This document shows, one piece after another, positions 57,491 through 64,000 of a stretch of 64,000 bases of DNA. Within the stretch, counting starts at the first letter, position 1; every line of letters starts with the position of its first letter. The notes under the pieces were generated by a model. It ran no database searches, was not told where the DNA came from, and worked only from the letters and a program-made list of their open reading frames with translations. A program made the translations under genes and the position numbers. This stretch comes from an uncultured Clostridia bacterium (lineage in GTDB: Bacteria > Bacillota > Clostridia > Lachnospirales > CAG-274). The stretch lies in the NCBI GenBank assembly GCA_949948985.1, contig CATLIG010000006.1, forward strand, positions 1 to 64,000, in the 5' to 3' direction.

Positions 57491-59137
57491 TTATTTTATT
57501 TTTAAAACCCCCTGAGCGACGTTTAAAGCGTGGTCAGAAGCCCTTTCAAGGTTAGTAAGCGTATCTAAAAAAGCGACTCCTGTCGTTGTGTCACACTCAA
57601 GCTTAGCAAGTCTTTCAATATGTTTTGCACGAAAATCTTTTTCCATATAATCAACAGCCGCTTCACCGCTGACTACCTTTTCCGCTTTGTCAACATCTCC
57701 GTTTTCAAGGGCATCAATAGAATTTTTAACACATTCAATCGATGCCGAACATATTTTTGACAGTTCCCCTCTCCCTGTTTCAGAAAACTTTACTTTTTCC
57801 TGAATCATAAACTGAGCGATTTCAACAATATTCTCGCTATGGTCGCCGATTCTTTCTATATCGTTTACAGTATGAAAAAGTGATGTAACCGTTTTTTTCT
57901 CATTTTCGTTAATATTTGTGCTGCAAAGCTTAACCATATATTCGGTAATAACTTTCTGGAGCTTATCTATATTTTTTTCACGCTTTAAAACTTTTGCTAT
58001 TTTCTCTTCATCTTTATTCATAAGAGCATCAATAGAAAGTTTAAAATTATCATAAGACATATGGCCCATTCTTACAATTTCTTTCACACAATTCTGAATA
58101 GCAAATACAGGGGTTTCCATAATACGGTCATCAAGATGTACAGGTTCTGACTCATCTTCAATAACTTTTCCTCTTAAAGCTATACTTTCCGCTATTCTAA
58201 CTAAAATGTCGCTGAAAGGATACATAATAACCGTATTAGCGACATTAAAACATGTATGCGCGATACTTATCTCAAGAAGATTAATAGACGTTGCCCCAAT
58301 ATCAGGTTTTATAAATTCAAAGAATATATAAGCTATTATACTAAACAGTATACTTCCGATAATATTAAACAAAAGATGTATGTATGCCGCGCCTTTTGCG
58401 TTTTTAGAAGCACCGATACTTGATAAAATAGCGGTAAAGCAGGTACCAATATTCTGACCCATTATAATATAAATAGCTGAGTTCCATGTTACAAGACCTG
58501 AAAAGGCAAGAGATTGCAAAATACCCACAGACGCCGAACTGCTTTGTATAATCGCTGTAACAACCGCACCTGTAATAACCCCCAGTATAGGATTTTCACC
58601 AAGTTCTTTAAAAGCATTCTTAAAAAATTCCGACTGACTTAAAGGTTCAAGCCCTCCTGTCATCATTCCTATACCAATAAAAAGAACACCAAAACCTACA
58701 ATAATTTCCCCAATTTGTTTAATATTATTTCTTTTAGAAAAAATCAGCATAACAGCGCCAACCGCAACGGCAATCGGTGCGAGAGTTTCAGGTTTAAAAT
58801 ACTCAGCCCATTCAGTGCTTGATACAAGCCAACTTGTCGCTGTAGTACCAATATTAGCTCCCATAATAATACCAACAGCTTGTCCCAGAGTCATAAGACT
58901 TGCATTTACAAATCCAACAACCATAACTGTCGTTGCCGAACTGCTTTGTATAATCGCCGTAACAAAAGCGCCTATCAGAACTCCCAGAAATTTATTTTTA
59001 GTAATCATCTCAAGAAGTTCTTTCATTTTACTTCCGGCAGCCTTTTGCAAACCGGACGCCATAATGTTCATACCATAAAGAAATAAACCAAGTCCTCCAG
59101 CAAATGAAATAATAACACCAAAATAGTCAATAGGCAT
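57491..59137 (-). CDS. Na/Pi cotransporter family protein
   Basis: A 548-aa protein with an NptA/PitA-like (COG1283) transporter half and a PhoU-like C-terminal half. The two inverted repeats each carry the family QSSSA motif: AIIQSSSATTVMVVGFVNAS and AIIQSSSASVGILQSLAFSG, each followed by GxNIGT. About eight or more membrane segments lie in residues 1-310. Residues about 340-548 are helical, PhoU-like (NDIERIGDHSENIVE, TNLERASDHALNVA). It probably couples sodium entry to phosphate transport. AAGGAGG precedes the ATG. It is upstream of pgk but probably a separate transcript. Confidence 0.92.
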   Translation of the reverse strand: MPIDYFGVIISFAGGLGLFLYGMNIMASGLQKAAGSKMKELLEMITKNKFLGVLIGAFVTAIIQSSSATTVMVVGFVNASLMTLGQAVGIIMGANIGTTATSWLVSSTEWAEYFKPETLAPIAVAVGAVMLIFSKRNNIKQIGEIIVGFGVLFIGIGMMTGGLEPLSQSEFFKNAFKELGENPILGVITGAVVTAIIQSSSASVGILQSLAFSGLVTWNSAIYIIMGQNIGTCFTAILSSIGASKNAKGAAYIHLLFNIIGSILFSIIAYIFFEFIKPDIGATSINLLEISIAHTCFNVANTVIMYPFSDILVRIAESIALRGKVIEDESEPVHLDDRIMETPVFAIQNCVKEIVRMGHMSYDNFKLSIDALMNKDEEKIAKVLKREKNIDKLQKVITEYMVKLCSTNINENEKKTVTSLFHTVNDIERIGDHSENIVEIAQFMIQEKVKFSETGRGELSKICSASIECVKNSIDALENGDVDKAEKVVSGEAAVDYMEKDFRAKHIERLAKLECDTTTGVAFLDTLTNLERASDHALNVAQGVLKIK

Positions 59138-59602
59138 TCTTTATCCTCCTTGTTGTATATAAAAAAATAACAAATAATGACAATTCACAAATATAATAAT
59201 TATATATGTGTAAAAAAATAATATACTTAGTGAGTTCACGAACAGTTTACAGCATCCTTCAATTTTCTTGAAATATAACAAATATTATGGCAAAAATTTA
59301 ATTTTACCTATCATAAAAATCTGTATTTATCTGACAACCTGCCCGTTTTCAAGTAAGTCTAATTAATAACCAGACCTCTGTAAATTGTTATTTTACTGTC
59401 ATTAATTTGCATATTGTTATAAATTGTTGTTTTGCCGTCATTAACCTCAGAATTTCAATAAACATAATCTTTACAAAATTAACAGTTATATTTTAACATA
59501 ACTAAAGTAATAAAATCAAGCCTTATATAAACAATAATGTAGTAAAAAACAAAATTATACATATTAATGATGTAACTTCCTGAATTTTGTGATATAATAT
59601 GT
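59138..59602. other. AT-rich spacer with direct repeats
   Basis: Between the divergent Na/Pi and PHP genes. Two roughly 28-bp direct repeats (TAAATTGTTATTTTACTGTC and TAAATTGTTGTTTTGCCGTC, each then ATTAA) lie at about 59382-59444, near a CCAGACCTCTGTAAA stretch reminiscent of family A. No gene seen. Confidence 0.45.
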
Positions 59603-59766
59603 TATAGTCAAGTGACTTAAAAATGAATAAATTCGATGGCTGAAATTTATTTTCGCTGTATTAATGTCTTACGGCTACGATTTTGGTTATTGCTCTCCTG
59701 GCTCTGCCTAGCAAAAATAAATTTTATCTTAAATTCTTTTGCTCATTTTCAAGTTGTCTGACTATA
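59603..59766. repeat. Family C 164-bp inverted-repeat element, copy C2
   Basis: Ends TATAGTCAAGTGACTTAAAA and, reverse-complemented, TATAGTCAGACAACTTGAAA. Same length as C1 but opposite orientation; shared interior words include AATGAGCAAAAG, TTATTTT(C/T)GC, AGGCAG and CGTAGCCGTAA. It ends 48 bases before the PHP gene. Confidence 0.85.
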
Positions 59767-59814
59767 ATCATTGCCATAATCTAAAATATTTATAACAAAA
59801 AAGGAGAAAATATA

Positions 59815-60621
59815 ATGTTTAAAATAGACTATCACATTCATACAAACTATTCATTAGACAGTGATGCTGATATGGAAGATATGGTTCTTGCTGCAATTTC
59901 AAAAAACATAGATGAAATAGCTGTAACAGACCACGTTGATTATCATAAGCAGTACGCTCCTCCCCATTATGATGACTTAGTAAATAAATTTAATATAATA
60001 AAAGAAAAATACGCGTCAAAAATAAATATGGTTTTAGGTGTTGAAATAGGTCTTGAAAACAGTATAGCGGATACAATTAATAAATTCACAAAAATGTACG
60101 ATTTTGATTTTATAATTGGTTCGTCTCACGGTGTTTGTGGAAAAGACCTTTACTTTGACAATTTCTTTGAAAATAAAAATAAAAAAGATGCCTATACATT
60201 ATATTTTACCGAAATGTTAAAAAATATAAACTCAATCAATAATTTTTGCGTGTATGGACATATTGATTTTATAAGCCGCTATGGAAAATACGATGATAAT
60301 ACTTTAAAATATTCAGATTTCAGTGATATAATTGACGATATCTTAAAAACTCTTATATATAAAGGAAAGGGAATAGAAATAAATACATCTGGATACAGGT
60401 ATCATCTCAATCAGACATACCCTCAGTATGATATATTAAAACGATATAAGGAGCTTGGCGGAGAAATTATAACAACAGGGTCTGACGCCCATTCCCCTGA
60501 TTATGTCGCAGACCATTTTGACATAGCTTATAATATGCTTGAAAGAGCCGGTTTTAAATATATATCAAAATTTAAAAATTTAAAACCTACTTTTGTTCCT
60601 ATTACAGCAATTTCGGTATAG
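59815..60621 (+). CDS. PHP-domain phosphatase (histidinol-phosphatase HisJ-like)
   Basis: A 268-aa PHP-superfamily metal-dependent phosphoesterase. Metal-binding motifs are DYHIHTNYSLDSD at the start, VTDHVDYH, GVEIGLE, IGSSHGV, CVYGHIDFISRYG and TGSDAHSPDYVADHFD near the end, matching the HisJ type that releases histidinol from histidinol phosphate. No other his gene is nearby, so the annotation rests on family alone. AAAGGAG precedes the ATG. The last five codons and the stop lie inside the left end of repeat D, so the C-terminal residues may have been supplied by that element. Confidence 0.88.
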   Translation: MFKIDYHIHTNYSLDSDADMEDMVLAAISKNIDEIAVTDHVDYHKQYAPPHYDDLVNKFNIIKEKYASKINMVLGVEIGLENSIADTINKFTKMYDFDFIIGSSHGVCGKDLYFDNFFENKNKKDAYTLYFTEMLKNINSINNFCVYGHIDFISRYGKYDDNTLKYSDFSDIIDDILKTLIYKGKGIEINTSGYRYHLNQTYPQYDILKRYKELGGEIITTGSDAHSPDYVADHFDIAYNMLERAGFKYISKFKNLKPTFVPITAISV

Positions 60622-60744
60622 ATAGAAAAAATATTTTATTCTATATTTTAGAGAAAAGTGTTTTGTTTTTTAAACACCGAAAACGTTAAGAAATACTGAA
60701 TAAAATAATTTTTCTTTTCTCCATCTATTCAGAAATTGCTGTAA
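60602..60744. repeat. Family D inverted-repeat element at the PHP 3' end
   Basis: 143 bp. Left TTACAGCAATTTCGGTATAG pairs with right CTATTCAGAAATTGCTGTAA, and complementarity extends about 45 bp inward with mismatches. The left arm overlaps the PHP stop codon. Confidence 0.75.
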
Positions 60745-60828
60745 ATAAAAAATATTCTTCACTACTTCTGTTTAGATTTCGTCAAATTATCTTAACAAAT
60801 TTCACTTTACGCTCTATAAATTCAAATA

Positions 60829-60868
60829 AAAACTCAGGAAATTTTTTACACCTGAGTTTTTATTTTTT
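60829..60868 (+). terminator. Intrinsic terminator downstream of the PHP gene
   Basis: AAAACTCAGG pairs with CCTGAGTTTT around a 12-nt loop, then TATTTTTT. It is about 200 bases past the PHP stop, beyond element D. Confidence 0.8.
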
Positions 60869-61053
60869 CCGATTTTTTAAGGATTATTTACTTTTCATTT
60901 TCCCAAAACAATCAATTAATGATTAATTATTACTAATATAGCAGTAATTTTTACTTTATATTTTTTTAATAATATTGTAATATAAACACATACAGCAAAA
61001 CAATTCAAAAACAAATACAAATTACGTTATAATAAAAACAAATATTTTTTATT

Positions 61054-61148
61054 TATAGCAAAACAATAAAAAAAATAAACATATTTTAATAAAATCGTAT
61101 ATGTTTAAAGTGAATTGTTTTATTATTCTTCCCCTAAAAATTTCTGGG
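61054..61148. repeat. Family B repeat, copy B7
   Basis: It begins TATAGCAAAACAATAAAAAA, identical to B6 for 17 bases; the right arm GAATTGTTTTATTATTCTTC is decayed and the tail reads CTAAAAATTTCTGG. It ends about 40 bases before the CAP ribosome site. Confidence 0.6.
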
Positions 61149-61201
61149 GTTGATATTAAAATGTTAATTAAAAAAGAGAATCTGAAAGGATGGTTAATAT
61201 T

Positions 61202-61909
61202 ATGAAAAAATTTATGACAATATTTTGTTCAGTACTTATAGTATCTTCAACAACAGCTTATGCTGGTACAATGGGTTGGAAATTATCAAAAGATCATAGA
61301 AAATATGAGTGGGTTAATTTTACACAGACTCAACCTGTTACTAATAATTATCAAAACTCTTGCAAATTCCCGTCAGGAAATAATACAAACACTCCGTCAC
61401 ATCCAACAACTCAAACAACTACCGAAGTCGTTACTGAAGCTACTACCGAGGCCACTACTGAATCCACTACTGAAACAACAACTCAAACCACAACCCCTCC
61501 TTCTACAAATAATACGCAGTCAACAAACACACAAATCGCTTCTCAAGTTTTAGAATTGGTAAATAAAGAAAGAGCAAAGCAAAATCTTTCACCTTTAAAA
61601 CTCAATACAGAACTTACAAAAGTAGCGCAGCTAAAATCTGAAGATATGAAAAACAAAAATTATTTTAATCATACATCTCCTACATATGGTTCACCATTTG
61701 ATATGATGAAACAATTTGGAATAAGTTATAAAAATGCGGGAGAAAATATAGCAAAAGGTCAAAAAACAGCGGAAGCTGTAGTAACAGCATGGATGAATTC
61801 CGAGGGTCACAGAAAAAATATATTAAATAAAAATTTTACCGATATGGGATTAGGCTTTGCCAAATCAGGAAGCACACCTTACTGGACACAAATGTTCATT
61901 CAAAAATAA
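61202..61909 (+). CDS. Secreted CAP-domain (SCP/YkwD-like) protein
   Basis: An exported protein of about 235 aa. Signal peptide MKKFMTIFCSVLIVSSTTAY, cut near AYAG. A low-complexity Thr/Glu linker (about 75-115, e.g. TEATTEATTESTTETTTQTT) precedes a CAP domain at about 118-235: LELVNKERAKQNLSPLKLN, KSEDMKNKNYFNHTSP, AGENIAKG and WMNSEGHRKNILNKNFTDMG, with the conserved His and Glu. It resembles B. subtilis YkwD and SafA-associated spore or envelope proteins; biochemical function is unsettled. ATG 61202 is preferred over 61190 because AAAGGATGG then has workable spacing. Single-gene unit with its own terminator. Confidence 0.88.
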   Translation: MKKFMTIFCSVLIVSSTTAYAGTMGWKLSKDHRKYEWVNFTQTQPVTNNYQNSCKFPSGNNTNTPSHPTTQTTTEVVTEATTEATTESTTETTTQTTTPPSTNNTQSTNTQIASQVLELVNKERAKQNLSPLKLNTELTKVAQLKSEDMKNKNYFNHTSPTYGSPFDMMKQFGISYKNAGENIAKGQKTAEAVVTAWMNSEGHRKNILNKNFTDMGLGFAKSGSTPYWTQMFIQK

Positions 61910-61961
61910 AATTTAACATAGTAAACTGTTTTTTATAACCTGTAAATATAAACATATCAAT

Positions 61962-61994
61962 AAAAGCGTCAAACTTTAAAAGTTTGACGCTTTT
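61962..61994. terminator. Bidirectional terminator between the CAP gene and the sirtuin gene
   Basis: A stem of about 15 bp (AAAAGCGTCAAACTT / AAGTTTGACGCTTTT) with a minimal loop. Both sides carry A/T runs, so it can serve both convergent genes. Confidence 0.9.
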
Positions 61995-62036
61995 ATTGTC
62001 AATCAACTTGAAAATAGACCTGTTTAATAAACAAAC
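61995..62036. repeat. Repeat remnants abutting the sirtuin stop
   Basis: ATTGTCAATCAACTTGAAAA is one end of family C, followed directly by ATAGACCTGTTTAATAAAC, one end of family A. Both are single-ended remnants between the terminator and the sirtuin stop. Confidence 0.6.
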
Positions 62037-62037
62037 A

Positions 62038-62760
62038 TTATACAACCTTTGATAAAACATCTCCTATACTTTCATGTATAACAAGATTAGCTCTTTTATC
62101 ATAAACCGTATCAGATTTATTTATAAGAACAAGCTTATTTCCCTTATAATAATTAATAAGTCCGGCGGCAGGATAAACAACTAAAGAAGTACCTCCAACA
62201 ATAAGTACATCAGCGTTCATTATATATTTGCAGGCTGAACTCCAGACATAATCATCCAGTCCCTCCTCATAAAGAACAACATCCGGTTTAACCAATGCCC
62301 CGCATTTTTCACAATACGGAACTTTTTCCGCTTCCAACACAAAATCAACATCATAAAACTGCCTGCATTTTACACAATAATTTCTATATACTGAACCATG
62401 AAGTTCAAAAACATTTTTACTTCCCGCAAGCTGGTGCAGATTATCAATATTTTGTGTGACAATAGCTTTAAGTTTACCTTTTTTTTCAAGTTCAGCGAGA
62501 GCAGTATGCGCCTTGTTAGGTTTAGCGTCTTTGTATATAAGATTATTTTTGTAATAATCAAAAAACAATTCTGTATTCTTCACAAAAAAAGTATGACTCA
62601 AAAGATGTTCTGGCGAATACCCGTATTTATTAACAGCGTTATAAAGTCCTTTTTCGCTTCTGAAATCAGGTATATTACTTTCAGTAGAAACGCCCGCACC
62701 TCCAAGAAAAACAATATTTTCACTCTCATCAATTATCTTTTTAAGTTCTTCATAAGCCAT
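62038..62760 (-). CDS. NAD-dependent protein deacylase (sirtuin)
   Basis: A Sir2-family enzyme of about 240 aa removing acyl groups from lysines with NAD. NAD-binding GAGVSTESNIPDFRS is at about residues 21-35, TQNIDNLHQLAG follows, the catalytic His is in FELHGSV, and a four-Cys zinc site (YCVKC, YCEKC) comes next. The Ala-Ala-Glu and Tyr-x-x-Arg pattern of class III desuccinylases is not obvious, so deacetylase activity is more likely. Start ATG 62760 follows GGAGTG; longer in-frame sequence overlaps the upstream aminotransferase 3' end. It is 22 bases downstream of that aminotransferase, so they probably form an operon. Confidence 0.9.
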   Translation of the reverse strand: MAYEELKKIIDESENIVFLGGAGVSTESNIPDFRSEKGLYNAVNKYGYSPEHLLSHTFFVKNTELFFDYYKNNLIYKDAKPNKAHTALAELEKKGKLKAIVTQNIDNLHQLAGSKNVFELHGSVYRNYCVKCRQFYDVDFVLEAEKVPYCEKCGALVKPDVVLYEEGLDDYVWSSACKYIMNADVLIVGGTSLVVYPAAGLINYYKGNKLVLINKSDTVYDKRANLVIHESIGDVLSKVV

Positions 62761-62782
62761 AAAATCACTCCTTTTATCCTCA

Positions 62783-63958
62783 TTACTTTTTATGATTTTT
62801 AACAAATCTTTCAATTTTCTCCAAAGCGATATTAATATCTTTAATTGAATAAGCGTAAGAACATCTGATAAATCCTTCACCACATTCACCTAAAGCACTT
62901 CCCGGAACAACCGCGACCTTTTCCTCATATAAAAGTTTTTCACAAAACTCATCAGAAGACATACCTGTAACCGAAATTGACGGAAATTGATAAAAAGCAC
63001 CCAAAGGCTCAAAACATTCAAGACCCATATCTCTAAAACCTTTAAGCATAACTCTTCTTCTTCTGTCATATTCCTTACGCATCTTATCAATACTTTCATT
63101 ACAACTTTTTAAAGCCTCAATAGCTGAATACTGACTAACCGTAGGAGCACACATAATAATATATTGATGAATTTTTATCATAGCCGAGATAATATCAGCC
63201 GGAGCCGCCGCATACCCAAGACGCCAGCCTGTCATAGCGAAAGATTTTGAAAATCCGTTTAAAACGATTGTTTTTTCGTACATTCCGTCAATTTCCGCAA
63301 TAGAAACGTGTCTTTTATTTCCATATGTAAGCTCCGAATATATTTCATCACTTATGACGACTATATCTCTTTCCCTTAAAACCTCAGCAATTTTTTCAAG
63401 GTCTTCTCTTTCCATAATAGCTCCTGTAGGATTGTTAGGATATGGGAGAATAAGTGCTTTTGTCTTGTCAGTTATCTTTTCAAGTATTTCTTCAGGAGTA
63501 AGCCTGAAATTATCTTCAACTTTCGTTGTAATAACAACAGGAATACCTCCTGCCATAATAATACAAGGTTTATATGAAACAAAAGACGGTTCTGGGATTA
63601 ATACCTCATCACCCGGATTTAAAACTGCTCTTAAAGCGATGTCAATTCCCTCGCTCGCTCCGACTGTAACAATTATCTGATTGTTATAACTGTAGTCGCA
63701 GTTTATTTTTCTTTTAAGATATTTTGATATTTCCTTTCTCAATTCCAAAAGACCGGCATTTGACGTATAAACAGTTCTGCATTTTTCCAAAGTGTAAATA
63801 GCTCTTTCCTTAACCGCCCAAGGCGTGTCAAAGTCAGGTTCTCCCACTCCAAGTGAAATAACACCTTCTATTTCGTTCGCAATATCAAAAAATTTACGAA
63901 TCCCCGAATAAGGTAATGCCTGAATTTTTTCCGCGATAAAAGATTTTTTCTCTGTCAT
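62783..63958 (-). CDS. PLP-dependent class I/II aminotransferase (AlaT/PatA-like)
   Basis: A 391-aa fold-type I aminotransferase. The PLP lysine is K238 in GFSKSFAMTGWRLGY; other signatures are VGASEGIDIALR, LPYPNNPTGA, SDEIYSELTYG and the C-terminal Arg in FIRCSYAYS. Members act as aspartate, alanine or aromatic aminotransferases. The ATG at 63958 overlaps the stop of the upstream frame as ATGA. That upstream frame ends like an Lrp/AsnC regulator, an order also seen for alaR-alaT in Bacillus, so alanine metabolism is plausible, not proven. Confidence 0.92.
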   Translation of the reverse strand: MTEKKSFIAEKIQALPYSGIRKFFDIANEIEGVISLGVGEPDFDTPWAVKERAIYTLEKCRTVYTSNAGLLELRKEISKYLKRKINCDYSYNNQIIVTVGASEGIDIALRAVLNPGDEVLIPEPSFVSYKPCIIMAGGIPVVITTKVEDNFRLTPEEILEKITDKTKALILPYPNNPTGAIMEREDLEKIAEVLRERDIVVISDEIYSELTYGNKRHVSIAEIDGMYEKTIVLNGFSKSFAMTGWRLGYAAAPADIISAMIKIHQYIIMCAPTVSQYSAIEALKSCNESIDKMRKEYDRRRRVMLKGFRDMGLECFEPLGAFYQFPSISVTGMSSDEFCEKLLYEEKVAVVPGSALGECGEGFIRCSYAYSIKDINIALEKIERFVKNHKK

Positions 63959-64000
63959 GGTGAAACAATCATCCTTTCATCACCTTTTTTTTCCTGCTCA
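63955..64000 (-). CDS. C-terminal end of a probable Lrp/AsnC regulator (partial)
   Basis: Only the last 14 codons are in the window, reading EQEKKGDERMIVSP then TGA, which overlaps the aminotransferase ATG. A DER(M/L)-V-S-P-type ending is common for Lrp/AsnC family transcription factors next to aminotransferases. The rest lies outside the window, so the family call is an inference from the tail and context. Confidence 0.5.
   Translation of the reverse strand, partial: EQEKKGDERMIVSP

Larger units (their letters stand above)
60745..61201. other. Spacer upstream of the CAP gene
   Basis: AT-rich. It holds the terminator at 60829-60868 and family B copy B7. The CAP promoter is probably here but not clear. 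No gene seen. Confidence 0.35.

Overview
The window is AT-rich DNA from a low-GC, spore-forming-type member of the Clostridia; a Lachnospirales-like anaerobe is my best guess from gene content, not from any search. Supporting signs are strong AGGAGG ribosome binding sites, the tig-clpP-clpX and pgk-tpiA-gpmI-eno orders, S-layer-homology (SLH) anchored exoproteins, Thr/Glu-rich linkers, a small ferredoxin and a small spore-protein-like gene. About 46 protein genes are recognised, plus one tRNA-Tyr. No rRNA, CRISPR array, phage or intact transposase gene is visible.

Layout: 1-3.2 kb holds rpsU-yqeY and glgB. 3.6-8.2 kb holds pepF, a GH28 pectinase and metA. 8.3-14.4 kb is one giant SLH-anchored PL9 pectate lyase, which with the GH28 enzyme suggests pectin use. 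14.7-18.2 kb holds the TldD/TldE protease pair and a ferredoxin. 19-20.7 kb holds a possible small spore protein, rbgA and rplS. 21-23.5 kb is a radical SAM/SPASM plus ATP-grasp pair of unknown product. 23.8-26.8 kb is rnz, an ECF-type sigma factor and an anti-sigma-like membrane protein fused in frame to TsaD. 27.4 kb is tRNA-Tyr. 27.9-33.4 kb holds an EF-hand protein, a lipoprotein, a response regulator with an HD-GYP domain, a lone HPt protein and a PAP2 phosphatase. 33.6-35.7 kb holds dapF and a flavodoxin-fold/SCP2 protein. 36.2-44.6 kb is a second-messenger and envelope cluster: an MBL-fold hydrolase, a GAF/HD-GYP protein, a FecR-domain protein, a CHASE2 adenylate cyclase and an NHL/SLH protein. 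45.3-50.7 kb holds a COG2509-type flavoprotein, clpX, clpP, tig and a DUF503 gene. 51.2-57.3 kb holds HIT, GNAT and the lower-glycolysis genes. 57.5-64 kb holds a Na/Pi cotransporter, a PHP phosphatase, a CAP protein, a sirtuin, an aminotransferase and the tail of a probable Lrp/AsnC regulator.

The intergenic spaces are unusual. They carry at least five families of short (about 100-250 bp) non-coding repeats with imperfect terminal inverted repeats, called A to E below. In families A and B the ends differ between copies but each copy keeps its own two ends complementary, which points to selection for a fold. Family E is nested inside family A twice. With these repeats, the most striking items are the anti-sigma/TsaD fusion and the cAMP/c-di-GMP/FecR cluster.
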